64,000 bases of DNA from Siniperca chuatsi (taxonomy: Eukaryota > Chordata > Actinopteri > Centrarchiformes > Sinipercidae), in NCBI RefSeq assembly GCF_020085105.1, contig NC_058058.1, positions 661,359-725,358 on the forward strand, read 5' to 3'. Position 1 is the stretch's first letter, and each line of letters starts with the position of its first letter. Of this stretch, positions 22,791 through 33,814 are shown piece after piece. The position numbers and the translations under genes are program-made. Below the pieces are notes generated by a model. It was not told where the DNA came from. It saw nothing but the letters and a program-made list of their open reading frames with translations, and did not search any database.

Positions 22791-22928
22791 CGCTGATTTT
22801 AATAGTTTAAAGTCTCATAAGTGTTCAATAAAAGTCCAACATGTTACAGTAAAATAATTAATAAACGTGTTGTCCAAAAAAAGGTGTGGAGATGAGATTT
22901 GGATTCAACCTAATTCAAAGCAGGAAGT

Positions 22929-24424
22929 TCATTTACTGCTGCTGCTCTCACCATCACACTTGTGTTTTTTGAGCTGTTTACGCCAACTGAATCTTTGGTC
23001 ACAAACGCTGCAGCTGAAAGGTTTCTCCCCGGTGTGGACGACCATGTGCTGCCCCATATTTCCCCTTTCTCTAAATCGTCTCCCGCAAACTGAGCAACTA
23101 AACGGTTTCTCTCCTGTGTGACATCTCGTGTGTCTCAGCAGAGAGTCCTTGTAGCCAAATACCTTCCCACACCGAGAGCAGGGAAACTGTTTCTTAGTAT
23201 TACGTCCCATATCGCTGACGGGGACTTCATGAGCTTTTAGAGAGTTTAAACCTGACTGAGGTTGTGTTTGTCTTTGATGAAGCTGTGAGGACTCACCAAC
23301 ACACTGATGGATTCTGAGCTGATAAGGCCAATTGAACATTTTGTCACAAACACTGCAGCTCAGTCTTTTCTCCCCCGTGTGGACTCTCGTGTGTCTCTGT
23401 AACTGTCTTCTCCATGAAAAACATTTCTTGCAAATTGAACAGCTGAAAGGTTTTTCTCCTGTGTGACATCTCTGGTGTTCCCGCAGATGCGTCTTGCGGC
23501 CAAACGTTTTACCACACTCGGAGCAACTGAACAGTTTCTTGCCATTATTTAAGTCAATATCGCTTACAGGGACTTCAGTCTTTGGTTCAGAAGCGTCTCC
23601 AGTCTTGTCATCAGTGTCAGGTTGTAAATGCGTATCTGGATCTGAGTTCCTGGCTGGTCCTGGTCCTCCACAGTCCTCTCCACCAGCTCCTGTTTCCATC
23701 TGTTCAGTTTGGTTTTGATGAAGCTGTGAGGCCCGACGACCGACACACTTGTGGTTTTTGAGCTGATAAAGCCAAGTGAATCTTTCATCACAAACGCTGC
23801 AGCTGAATAGTTTCTCCCCCGTGTGACGTGCCATGTGTTGTGTCATGTGAGCCTTTTGTATAAATCTTTTACCGCAAAGTGAGCAGCTGAACGGTTTCTC
23901 TCCCGTGTGAATTCTCATGTGTGTCTTCAGATTTGAGTTTTGGCTGAAGAGTTTACCACACTCAGAGCAGCGAAATGGTTTCTCACCAGTATTACATCTA
24001 TTGTTATCTTTCAAAGAGTTTAAACCTGACTGACCCTTCCTCTCAGGTTCAGAAGAGTCTTCAGTCTCATCATCAGTCTCAGGTTGTAAATGTGTATCTG
24101 GATCTGAGTTCCTGGCTGGTCCTGGTCCTCCACAGTCCTCTCCATTAGCTCCTGTTTCCATCTGTTCAGTTTGGCTTTGATGAAGCTGTGAGGACTGAGG
24201 TTTCTCTTCATCTTCTTCACTCTTCACAGGGACAGGAGCGAATGGGAACTTGGTGATATCGGCCTCCTCCAGCCCTCGAAGCTGCTCTCCCTCCTGACTG
24301 ATCCAGAGCTCCTCCTGTTCCTCTTTAATGTGTGGGGGCTCTGGGTCCTGGTCCAGACTGGGGCTCCACTCCTGCTGCTCGGGGAGAACCTCTTCTTCTT
24401 TACTCACAATAAATTTGCAGACAT
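22929..24424 (-). CDS. ZNF locus E: exon 2, nine fingers in three modules, intact
   Basis: The acceptor AACTTCAG|AT is at 24425/24424. With the phase-1 exon 1 the junction codon is [50 protein letters not shown], then fingers to a stop at 22929. The exon is open throughout; with exon 1 the protein is 551 aa. Fingers come in three blocks of two canonical C2H2 plus one atypical C-C-H-x-C finger (LKNHKC, LRIHQC, LKKHKC). The blocks are separated by a repeat of the SQLHQ...[11 protein letters not shown] cassette (full between blocks 1 and 2, reduced between 2 and 3). Helix -1/3/6: Q/N/T, Q/H/Q; R/H/E, W/Q/R; Y/S/R, E/N/Q. Expected to be a nuclear DNA-binding regulator, target unknown. It is the most complete gene of the cluster. 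Confidence 0.88.
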
Positions 24425-24689
24425 CTGAAGTTAAAGGTGAAACACAGACATGCAGCCATTATTAAACCTTAATACTCATTCTTATCTACAATGATGCTAT
24501 ACTGCAGCATCAGCTGAGATTTATTACAGCTGCAAGAGTCCTACACTTCACTAAGTGTGCCAGAGAGAAACTCATAAAAAGAAGTGGGGGGTCGTGTTTC
24601 CACGCATTACACGCGGATTGTTACGTTTGATAAAATGGAAGCACATCTGTTCCACGAGAAGGAAAAGTGACAAATATCGGAAACGCTAA

Positions 24690-24830
24690 AAAAAAAAACG
24701 CCCCCAACGTGGAAGTCAGAGGATCACCAACGTCTGTCGGACTCATCGTCTGGGAACCATGAACGTCTGTACAAACCTTCAAAGCAATCCATCCAATAGT
24801 TATCAAGATTCTTCCGTCTGGATGAAAGTT
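24690..24830. repeat. Dispersed teleost repeat in intron of locus E
   Basis: GTGGAAGTCAGAGGATCACC followed by CAAAGCAATCCATCCAATAG is a very common fish interspersed sequence. The rest of the intron (24425-26390) contains this, the left inverted-repeat arm at 25450-25845 and the tandem repeats at 26148-26283. Confidence 0.5.
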
Positions 24831-25449
24831 TGAATGCATTTTCTTCCTCATAAAACATTTGCAAAGATGATTTGTTTAATGTTTTAAATCCTTCGTTGTT
24901 TACATCCAGTTTTAACTAGCACATTAAAAAAAATAAATAAATCAGGTTTTGTCCGTCGGTTTGGTGGACGGCCCTAAATACTACAATACCCATGAGCCCC
25001 ATGAGTGAATTCGTATGTACATACCACATTTCAAACAAAAAGATGCGATACAATATGCTTTACAAATGATTTTTTAAAATACCTAAAAAGACAGATGCAA
25101 GAAATAGGAACATTAAAAATGGGCAGAAAGGATTTCCTTTCAAAAAGAGACAAATCAAAGAGATTTAAAACCGAATAGAATCAATAGTCATAAAAGACAA
25201 TTAACACTGTGCACAAGGTTAAAATATAGTCACGGTTTCTGGGTAAAAGCAACATGGTCCTGGATCAGATGCTTTGCAGCTGCCTGAACTCCTTTTAATA
25301 CGTGATTGTTCTGTTCCAGGTGAACTACGTCTTTGAGTTTGACAACAATGTACAAAAAAATGGAAATATGACATGAATATAACAATATGGGAACCCTTTT
25401 GAAAAGCAGATAAACCGTTAGTTGTTATCTTTCAAATGTCAGACATTTA

Positions 25450-25845
25450 AAGGCGATTCTAATCCAGTACGCGTCTTTTTGTCAGATTCGGTGAATCTCT
25501 CCTCGCGGTCCGCTAGCTGTGCGTTCGGCGTGAGCGCTGAAACCCTCCGGTGTTCGTGCTCAGCCCCGGCTCTGTGAACGGGAAACTAACAGAGAGGCTC
25601 GGACCGAGCCGCACAGCGCTGTTCAGCCATGATGTGTGTGTCAGCTGACTCTCTAGTTTGCTAAGATCTGCTGCTGCTGTTGTGATGTTAGCTGTAGCAG
25701 CAGGAGAGTTGTGAGCGTCGCTGTCTGGAGCTGCTGTGCTGGCTCTGGGAAACCGTCTCGTCCTCTCTGGCTGTTAGCTTCGCAGCAGCGGCTGTAGCGA
25801 CAGTCTGCTAACCCACAACCTAGCTAACGTTAGTTACATTACTTG
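25450..25845 (+). repeat. Long inverted repeat, left arm
   Basis: From TTCTAATCCAGTACGCGTC to AACCTAGCTAACGTTAG it is the reverse complement of 28600-29015 with few changes and small indels. Near the outer ends both arms show TTAAAGGCG (25448 region, and reverse-complemented near 29025), suggesting a TTAA-type transposon end. It contains CpG-rich, TAGC-rich sequence and no open frame of interest. Confidence 0.8.
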
Positions 25846-26147
25846 CTGTGTCGCTGTTCACTCTGTATCGTGGTATTTGTCTTGGTGTTGGATTCCCCTC
25901 CTTTAAGGAAGGCCTGATTCTAACGACAATAATCTATTTGCCTTTGATATTTTTCCTCATACTGGATGAGAACACATTTGCTTCTTTCTTTTGAAGTTCT
26001 TTGACAATATTAATAAAACGAGAAAAAAACAACAACAAAAAAACGGTTGAGCTTTCATTTGTCATTTTGGACTTTTATTTTGAAGGCCCAACTGCTAGAA
26101 CATCCGGCCTCGGTCTGAACGTTAACGTGTTTCGACGCAGCTGCGGG

Positions 26148-26283
26148 AAGCTAGCTGTTAGCTAACTGTTAGCTAGCTGTTAGCTAGCTGTTAGCTAACT
26201 GTTAGCTAGCTGTTAGCTAACTGTTAGCTGGCTGTTAGCTAACTGTTAGCTAGCTGTTAGCTAGCTGTTAGCTAGCTGTTAGC
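26148..26283. repeat. Tandem AGCTAACTGTT/AGCTAGCTGTT minisatellite
   Basis: About 12 units of a 10-11 bp AGCTAGCTGTT-type repeat lie just downstream of the exon-1 donor of locus E, inside its intron. The GTTAGCTAAC palindrome can form repeated small cruciforms. Confidence 0.9.
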
Positions 26284-26390
26284 CTGTCACTAACGACTGA
26301 AAACAACAGACTCCGTCCACTCCGCTTGTTTAAAGGCCTCCTTACTCAGATCAGCGGAGTCACAGTAAAGTAGAAAAAGCTCCTACAAAC

Positions 26391-26550
26391 CGTCTCTGTT
26401 TATTTCCGGCTTCACGCGGACCTCCAGCAGTCTGCGGCCAACCTCCTCCTCGTACTCTGCTATCGTCCTTTCAAACAGCCCAAATATCTCCTCAGCAGCC
26501 GCAGTTAGTCGCTGCTTCACCAGCGCTCTCAGCATCTGGACTTTACACAT
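26391..26550 (-). CDS. ZNF locus E: exon 1
   Basis: It starts ATG 26550 (MCKVQMLRALVKQ), runs through AAAEEIFGLFERTIAEYEEE, then a diverged tail VGRRLLEVRVKPEINRD. It ends ACG|GTTTGT at 26391/26390, phase 1 after 160 nt, matching the phase of the acceptor at 24424. The exon is short and easily missed by ORF-length filters. The tail after YEEE differs from A/F/H, so locus E is an older branch or has a gene-converted front. The ATG is the family start. Upstream lies a GC-rich stretch and, 105 bp away, a retroposon tail in the same orientation. Confidence 0.85.
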
Positions 26551-26654
26551 TTTCAGAGGCCAGATGTGAACCGAGCCGCGTCGATCCTGCAGCCGCTCCT
26601 CCCGCTCCGCCAGACGGCAGCAGCGCCGCGCCGCGCCGCCGGAACCGGAACATC

Positions 26655-27900
26655 CGCCTTCTTCTTCTTCTTCTGTTGCGTTTTATGGCGGTTGGCGTCC
26701 CTGATTGTGCATTACCGCCACCTGCTGGATTGTAACAGCTTCACAGTTTAAACTGTTTACAGTCCCATGCCACAGTCCGTTCTCTAACCCGGACCCGGCC
26801 CTCAGTAACATCTGGATCCTCTCCAGATGTGTCCACAGCATTCAGGAACCTTCTTGCAGCGTCCAGCGCCATCTTAATCCTTTCTGACTTCACTTTATTT
26901 CAGCCGCACAGTTTATAACCGTGGCAACGAATGCCAGAGATCGTTTCTTGTCCACACTGATGATCAGCTCCTTTTCCTTCTGCACTGCCGCCATTTCACC
27001 GTTCCTCTGCATTCTCTCCGCAGCTTCAGAGTAACTTTCCCTTTTCTGCTCTGATCTTATTCACTTTTACTTCCTGATTTCTTTCTGGGCTCTGTGCTGA
27101 TCCCGTATGGTGGTTTCCCCTCGCAGTGCAGGCTCTTTGCTTCCTCTTTGTCCACGTTACAGTCGTCCTTCCCACATCTCCTGCCTCCTCTTCATCCTCA
27201 GCAACACGTCCATACTCCGGACAGAAACACCTGAGAGGAGCTCTCTCAGACGGCCTCGCCCTGTAACACACATAATCTACATCCACTCTCTCCGGTAACT
27301 CCCCCTCAAACGTCAAACACACTGAGTTACTGTCCTCCTCCTCCCCTTTCTGAATCTCGTCACACACACCTTCACCCTCCCGACGTGACTCGGCCTCCAC
27401 CGTCAGCGGCACGCCGCTTACTGCTCTCTTCTTCTTCACTTCTGGTCCGAGTGGGAAGCAGTCCACACTGCTGTGATCTCCAAACGCATGAATCTTCAGG
27501 GCTCTCTCTCTCTGACGCTTTGACACACAGTCAATGATAACCACTTCCTGTTATCCTGACCGCTCTGACGTCTCCGAGCTTCCCTCCTGCAAACTTTCCG
27601 ACCACGTGGATTCTTGAAAGTGCCGTCTGTTTGTGTCACAGCGACCGTCCCGACAAGATACTTCTCCTCTTTCTGACTTTATTCACTTGAGTTACTCTTC
27701 TTCCTTTTCTTTTTCTTTTCAAATCCTCTCGAGTCCTCGTTTCTAATTCCGCGCTCTGATTCCTCCTCTGACTCCATTTCCGCCATCTTTCCCCCCGAAC
27801 ATCCGCCTCCACCAAACTGCTGCCAAAAAATCACCTTTTCTAACACATTCACCTTCATTACATTAAGGTGGCCCGAGTGCATTTCCGGGTTAACGGACCA
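26655..27900 (-). mobile_element. LINE relic: ORF1 (zinc-knuckle gag-like) joined to 3' tail
   Basis: On the minus strand, ORF1 starts at about 27778 (MAEMESEEESERG, K-rich). After a frame change it reads VVIIDCVSKRQRERALK, FPLGPEVKKKRAVSGVPL, SNSVCLTFEGELPERV, VCYRARPSERAPLRCF, then a degenerate zinc-knuckle region with several Cys replaced. This layout matches the ORF1 of a group of teleost LINEs carrying CCHC knuckles. The element then jumps to a 3' UTR ending GGTGGCGGTAATGCAC, GCCATAAAACGC and (GAA)n at 26657-26675. ORF2 is absent, so the copy is internally deleted. It ends about 105 bp upstream of the ZNF E start codon. Confidence 0.65.
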
Positions 27901-28599
27901 CAAACATAAAACTCTCACTGCGACTGGTTTTTGCAGCAGTTTCGTCTCTTTATCACTTTATTTTTAACTGCTGTTGATCACACAAAGTCTAAAAAAAAAA
28001 AAGTACAGCCAAAGAGGAAAGTGTTTAGATTTCTGTTAATTTTAATAGAACAACATTGTAATTCATTACGAACATAAACACTGAATTTGGCCATGTGGCT
28101 GTATGATTGATGATATTTCTCGAGTAAAACAAACAGCCGAATAACAAATCTTGGATCTCTCGTGGTTTACAAGCCGCTGACCAAAAGAAAACACATTTAA
28201 TGGGATGTGATTGGGAGCTGATAATGAAGCACTATTACATATATATTACATATATATTACATATAGAGCTGCAGGGTTCGTGAAGCAGCAGCAAAAGTTT
28301 CCCAGGTGCTGTTTAAAAGCAGTAACTGATAAAGGAAAAGCAGGTTAATGGCTCAAACGTTCGTTAAGGACACAGTTCTAATAATCTGTCTGAGGAGGGA
28401 AGAAGGGAGAAAGCTAAATCTGAAAACACGACCTTTTTACTGCGGCGGAGTTCAAACTGGGCGCTGGCTGAAGCTGCAACGGCTGCACCGGGGAAGGAAA
28501 TACGCTCTGCGACGACGAAACACTTAAAGGAGGGGGCACGCGATTCTGGAGAAATCCAACACCACGATCCAGAGCGAACAGCGACGCAGCAAGTACTGT

Positions 28600-29015
28600 A
28601 ACTAACGTTAGCCAGGCCGTGGGTTAGCTTAGCTAGGTTGTGGGTTAGCTTAGCTAGGTTGCGGGTTAGCAAACTGTCGCTACAGCCGCTGCTGCTAAGC
28701 TAACAGCCAGAGAGGACGAGACGGTTTCCCAGCGAGCACAGCAGCTCCAGACAGCGACGCTCACAACTCTCCTGCTGCTACAGCTAACATCACAACAACA
28801 GCAGATTTTAAACTAGAGAGTCAGCTGACACACACATCATGGCTGAACAGCGCTGTGCGGCTCGGTCCGAGCCTCTTTGTTAGTTTCCTGTTCGCAGAGC
28901 CGGGGCTGAGCACGAACACCGGAGGGTTTCAGCGCTCACGCCGAACGCACAGCTAGCGGACCGAGAGGAGAGATTCACCGAATCTGACAAAAAGACGCGT
29001 ACTGGATTAGAACCG
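28600..29015 (-). repeat. Long inverted repeat, right arm
   Basis: Partner of 25450-25845. It additionally contains a three-fold GGGTTAGCTTAGCTAGGTTG tandem unit at about 28619-28670. 27960-28600 between the LINE and this arm has only AT-rich sequence with an ATTACATATAT repeat at 28231-28266. Confidence 0.8.
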
Positions 29016-29851
29016 CTGACCCCGCCTTTAAGTACAGGAGGACTAAACACATTAGTAATACTGTTTAATAAAGTGTGGGAGGAAAGTAGATCCCTGTGAG
29101 TTGGAAGGAGGCGGTCACTGTGCAGCCAGGGAAACATCGCACACATGTAAACTGAACGAACGGTCGATGAAAGACTGGTGTCGTTTTTAGAGAGACAGGA
29201 GATAACTGCAGGATGTCAAAAGGGGCACTTTGGCTCCGGGAACACGTCTAGAAGATGAAGTAAGGAAAGCACGGATGAATAAACAGTAGCAGCAGTTTTC
29301 TTTGACGTAGAAGAAGCGCATGAAGACGAAGTGACTCCAGACTAACATGGAGGATCACGCTCAAAGTGGAGAAAGTTATAAATGTGATGAGATGCCTTGT
29401 AGCGTTGGACAGGGGAGCTGATGAAACAGCCACTTAGATCAAGGCTGGTTATGGGAGTGAAGTACATGGATCCGCATCAAAACCTGTGCCTGGAGGATCA
29501 GATGTGGTCCAGGTCCTCAGCACCAGGTCCTGTGCGTCCTGCAGGTCGAGGTGGGAGAAATGTGTTTACGCAGGAAACGGCTCAGAGTCAACTGGCAAAG
29601 GGAGGAAACAGTCAAATCAAGTCTTGGCTGGACAGGAGACGCAGGAGAGACCTGGGACCCTGACGGTGATGCGGCCCGCAGCCCCTGTGTGGGTCCTGGA
29701 CTGGAGGTAGATTCAGAGTTACTTCAGGTTAAGGCTTTAGAGCGGGTCGAAGAAGCAAAGCCAGCAGCAGCATCTGCAGAACGTCTGCTTGAAATAATAC
29801 TCTCACGACTACTGAAACGCTGCGTTCACACTCAGTGGGGCTCCTGCGCAC
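29016..29851. other. Gene-free spacer
   Basis: Open frames overlap in three frames around 29420-29870 but none shows a domain, and they disagree in phase. I see no supported gene. The sequence is moderately GC-rich and could be old retroelement DNA. Confidence 0.3.
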
Positions 29852-29951
29852 AGGGGCATTGTGGGTAATGACACCACAATTAAACTTCGAAAATCCGAGG
29901 GATGGAAGAACATCGGCGAAGAGCGGCGGCAGCTCTGGGATCAGGAGATAA
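29852..29951 (+). repeat. Short inverted repeat, left arm (about 98 bp)
   Basis: CATTGTGGGTAATGACACC through GATCAGGAGATAAGAG is the near-perfect reverse complement of 30480-30577, with about 530 bp between. The spacer (29952-30479) contains a (GAA)n tract at 30222-30258 preceded by TGCCGTTAAACCTCAG, a retroposon-tail-like junction. Confidence 0.8.
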
Positions 29952-30479
29952 GAGGCTACTCCGTGCAACACGGGCAGGAAACAGGAGGAAGTAGACCAGA
30001 CTGAGATACGGGAACCCGGGCGGGAAGCACCGCGAACGTGTCCGGCGCCGGAAACAGCAGCGCATGTCAGCTGTTACCTGCAGGGAACACACCTGAGAGA
30101 GGAAGCACACGATGAACAGAGCAGGGCGAACGGGAGGAAGGACGGAAGTCAGCCGGACACTGTAGCGTTAGCTAACTCCAGGAGGCGGCAGTGACGCAAA
30201 CTGCCGTTAAACCTCAGAGGAGAAGAAGAAGAAGAAGAAGAAGAAGAAGAAGAAGAACAAGAAGTTATACAACAGTCAAAGGAAAGTCGGTGTGATGAGG
30301 AAAACGGGGAGAACCAGGAGAGAGGTTTGGTCCCACAGGGTTAAACAGCACTTTATGTAAAACACGACGCCGAACCTTAAAGAAATAAAGACCAGGTTTA
30401 ATTTACGAGATCTTTCACAACGGAGGTCTGGAGAGAAGAGTTATCTGCTGTCGTCTCATTAGTGACAGCGACAGTCTGC

Positions 30480-30577
30480 TCTTATCTCCTGATCCCAGAG
30501 CTGCCGCCGCTCTTTGCCGATGTTCTTCCATCCCTCGGATTTTCAAAGTTTAACTGTGGTGTCATTACCCACAATGC
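30480..30577 (-). repeat. Short inverted repeat, right arm (about 98 bp)
   Basis: Partner of 29852-29951. Both arms translate to the same LLIPELPPLFADVLPSLGF peptide in a short open frame, which is a by-product of the duplication. Confidence 0.8.
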
Positions 30578-30684
30578 TGCGATTAGTTATAGAAGTTATT
30601 TATTTACTCATTTTAAATTTTTTTTTATTCATCTCAGTTTATTTTCTTTTAATTAATCATTAGTGAAGGTGTAGTTAAAGTCCC

Positions 30685-30769
30685 GGTCCACACTCCAGTC
30701 CAGTTGGTGGCGGTAATGCACCATGACGTTGATACACATCCGCCATAAAACATGAAGAAGAAGAAGAAG

Positions 30770-30799
<30 letters not shown>
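30685..30799 (+). repeat. LINE/SINE 3' tail with (GAA)n, plus orientation
   Basis: CCAGTTGGTGGCGGTAATGC, then CATCCGCCATAAAACATG and 15 GAA units (30754-30799). Same 3' tail as 26.66 and 48.75 kb. It ends about 309 bp upstream of the ATG of ZNF F and has the gene's orientation. Confidence 0.7.
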
Positions 30800-30800
<1 letters not shown>

Positions 30801-30854
30801 CATCTATTGTTTCGCTCTTCTCTTTTAAAAGCATCTCAAGCAGCAGCAGCGAGC

Positions 30855-31107
30855 CGTCAGAGCCTCTGTGTGTCCGGATAAACCCGTCTGAACGGACTCT
30901 GTGCTGAAGGTTTCACCTCTGACTCATCTCCCGGTAGCCTACAGAGCTACGGGAGTTAGCTTAGCATGCTAGCTGCAGCAGCGCCGGGGACGGGAGTTAG
31001 CTTAGCATGCTAGCTGCGGCAGCGCCGGTCAGAGCGGCTGTTTGACGGAGAGCAAACAGCGTTTCTGACGGAGTTTGTGGAGGAAAAGTTGGCGTCATTG
31101 TGTGAAA
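30855..31107 (+). promoter_or_regulatory. Duplicated ZNF 5' UTR block (locus F)
   Basis: From GAGCCTCTGTGTGTCCGG on, it matches 5450-5749 and the reverse complement of 48420-48670. Two copies of the 43-bp GGGAGTTAGCTTAGCATGC unit are present (30953-31017). The more distal YY1-like/ETS part seen in A, C and H is missing and replaced by the retroposon tail. Confidence 0.5.
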
Positions 31108-31300
31108 ATGTGTAAAGTCCAGATGCTGAGAGCGCTGGTGAAGCAGCGACTAACTGCGGCTGCTGAGGAGATATTTGGGCTGTTTGAAAGGACGATAGCA
31201 GAGTACGAGGAGGAGCTTCGTCGTTCAAAAGAGGAGAACGAGCGACAGCGGGAGCTGCTGGCCGCTGTTTTCCAGCCTCAGCTTCGGCTGCACAGAGCAG
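31108..31300 (+). CDS. ZNF locus F: exon 1
   Basis: Starts ATG 31108 (MCKVQMLRALVKQ), AAAEEIFGLFERTIAEYEEEL, RRSKEENERQRELL, PQLRLHRA+G, donor CAG|GTCTGT at 31300/31301 in phase 1. Predicted as one long, highly charged helix, possibly a coiled coil for dimerisation. The exon is essentially the same as that of H and A. The intron is only 397 nt and contains TTCAAAATAAAAG near 31533. Confidence 0.88.
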
Positions 31301-31697
31301 GTCTGTCCGCTTCACTTCTTCTTCTCTCGCGGCCGTATTCTCAGCTTTACGGTAACTTAACGGCGCTGAAACGGTTAAATGTTTCCGTTTGTGACTTTAT
31401 TTCGCTTCTTTTCTCGCATTCAACAAACAGCTGTTACCGTAAACAGACTCTCACGCTGTTTACTGACGTCATTGTGACGTCTTCAGCCTCGTTTTAACCT
31501 CAGCGGAAACATGGTGTATACTGCATCCGGATTTCAAAATAAAAGTAACCCGGTTTCATTTGTGTTGAGTGCTTCAGGTTAAATTAATGAATCTATTAAA
31601 GTCATTTAAAGGAAACTGGTCCTAATACGGTTCCACCCCCAGTTAGCATGAAATCAGTTTTCCTCAATGTGTTTCTGTCTTTCAGTGTGTCCTGCAG

Positions 31698-32662
31698 ACG
31701 TCCAGCAGCTGTCGCTGAGGAAAGAAGAGGTTCCCCCTGAGCAGCAGGACTGGAGCCCCAGTCTGGACCAGGACCCAGAGCCGCCACACATTAAAGAGGA
31801 GCAGGAGGAGCTCTGGACCAGTCAGGAGGGAGAGCAGCTCCGAGGGCTGGAGGAGGCCGATATCACCAAGTTCCCATTCGCTCCTGTCCCTGTGAAGAGT
31901 GAAGAAGATGAAGAGAAACCTCAGTCCTCACAGCTTCATCAAAGCCAAACTGAACAGATGGAAACAGGAGCTGATGGAGAGGACTGTGGAGGACCAGGAC
32001 CAGCCAGGAACTCAGATCCAGATACACATTTACAACCTGAGACTGAAAACGGTGATGACGGTTGGAAGGAGACGAGAGACCCTCCGTCAGGTTTAAATTT
32101 TCTAAAAAATAGCGGCTATAATTCCTGTGAGAAACCATTTCGCTGCTCCGAGTGTGGTAAACTATTTAACCAAAACTCTAATCTGAAGACACACATGAGA
32201 ATTCACACGGGAGAGAAACCATTCGGCTGCTCAGTTTGTGGTAAAAGATTTGGCCAGAAGATACATTTGCAGAACCACATGAGATGTCATACAGGAGAAA
32301 AACCTTACTGCTGTTCACTTTGTAACAAATGTTTTTCACGATGTGCACATTTACAGTTACACATGAGACGCCACACAGGAGAGAAACCATTCAGCTGCAG
32401 CGTTTGTGACAACAGATTCACTTGGCTTAATCAACTCAAAACCCACCAGTGTGACGGGCGTCGGTCCTCGCAGCTTCATCAAAACCAAACTGAGGAGGAC
32501 AGAGAGGCAGAGCCTCCAGCCAGCAGCTCAGCTGGACAGATGGAAACAGGAGCTGATGGAGAGGACTGTGGAGGACCAGGACCAGCCAGGAACTATGATC
32601 CAGATAGTCTTAATGTGTCACATGGACTGACATGTAACTCATTCATTGGACAGTTCTGGTGA
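31698..32662 (+). CDS. ZNF locus F: exon 2, three canonical fingers plus one atypical, intact
   Basis: Acceptor TTTCAGTGTGTCCTGCAG|AC at 31697/31698. Reads [44 protein letters not shown] and [11 protein letters not shown]. Canonical fingers at about 32130-32390 have helix -1/3/6 Q/N/T, Q/H/N and R/H/L, followed by the C-C-H-x-C finger LKTHQC. A second acidic cassette follows ([17 protein letters not shown] ... [11 protein letters not shown]), but no second finger block. The frame ends at 32662 in FIGQFW. With exon 1 the protein is 385 aa. The first finger matches the first finger of E. The sequence after the second cassette is unrelated to its paralogues, so the gene was probably truncated and captured a new C-terminus. 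Confidence 0.88.
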
Positions 32663-32789
32663 TGTCATCCTGTTTTTGATCCTGACGTCTTTAACTTTGT
32701 AAAAATTTACAGGAAAATCCACACAAGGGATAAACAATTTAGTCACTCAGCTTCAGTTTGTGGTAAAGGACTTGCAGTTAGCAGGTTAA

Positions 32790-33300
32790 TGAGCGAGTCA
32801 GTTGTTTCCTTTCTTCTTGATTCAGTTGATTTTATTTTGAATGTGAGTAAATTTTCTTTATTATAACTTCTTCTACTTTCTGTCTTTTATGTGGATCTGA
32901 CTTGTTTTTACTCTATTTTGTCACCTGGTGAAGGAAACTTGTATTTTATTTTATGCCTCCTTCTCTGTTGTCGACCTCCAGCTGTGTGTTTTTCATCAGC
33001 TGAGCTCAGCCTGATCGTCCAATCAGAGACGAGCTGCACCTGATTCAGAGAACCTTTCATTTCAGCGGCGATCAGACAGACGGAGGTCATCAACGAAGAT
33101 CAGAGACGGGATGGCATTTAGCTCGCAGCGTCCAGTCGAGATAAGACATGCTAATTACAGCAGCTAACACACACACACAGGTGGAGGAGGAACAGGATTA
33201 CAGTAGAAAGCAGGGGTGTGCTCTGACAGATGGCTGTTATTAAATTAGGGTTTCTCTTTTCATTAAAGTCAGTCTGTTGATGTTTGGTTTCAATCATCTG
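32790..33300 (-). repeat. Dispersed repeat R, copy 1 (minus)
   Basis: About 490 bp, reverse complement of 52970-53475 and 56105-56600. Includes TTCATCAGCTGAGCTCAGCC and GTCTTATCTCGACTGG-type sequence. It lies beside a L2-like LINE tail in all three places. Not coding; family unknown. Confidence 0.8.
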
Positions 33301-33446
33301 AAGAACTCAACACATTACACTCATTTCTCATTGCACTTTTCCTATAGACCCGCTGCCGTGTTAGGTTTTGAGAGAGAGGGAGGCACAATGCAAATACCAC
33401 CTAGAATTTATTTATTTTTAAATAGAAATGTAATTGTAGTGTTAAT

Positions 33447-33487
<41 letters not shown>

Positions 33488-33570
33488 GAGGAATGACAGC
33501 TATAGGAAGAATAATGTCAGCATCAGTAACAGAGCCAATAACAATAACTGTAGCAGCAGCTGTCGAGCAG

Positions 33571-33814
33571 GAACACGGGGGCAGCAGGTGGCCCACAACC
33601 ACAGATCCAGACTCTGCAGGAACACGGGGGCAGCAGGTGGCCCACAACCACAGATCCAGACTCTGCAGGAACACGGGGCAGCAGGTGGCCCACAACCACA
33701 GATCCAGACTCTGCAGGAACATGGGGGCAGCAGGTGGCCCACAACCACAGATCCAGACTCTGCAGGAACACGGGGGCAGCAGGTGGCCCACAACCACAGA
33801 TCCAGACTCTGCAG
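33571..33814 (+). repeat. 49-bp minisatellite, array 1 (5 units)
   Basis: Units begin GAACACGGGGGCAGCAGGTG and end CCAGACTCTGCAG; one unit has lost a G. Since 49 is not a multiple of three, each unit shifts the frame. This explains overlapping open frames in all six frames, none of which is a gene. Confidence 0.95.

Noticed and set aside
26148-26283. Regularly spaced repeat considered as a CRISPR-like array
   Set aside because: Units are contiguous 10-11 bp without spacers, in a vertebrate genome; it is a simple minisatellite.
27026-27544. 172-aa frame that could be taken for a host gene
   Set aside because: FPLGPEVKKK, LTFEGELPERV and the degenerate zinc-knuckle region identify it as LINE ORF1, and it is followed by the LINE tail.
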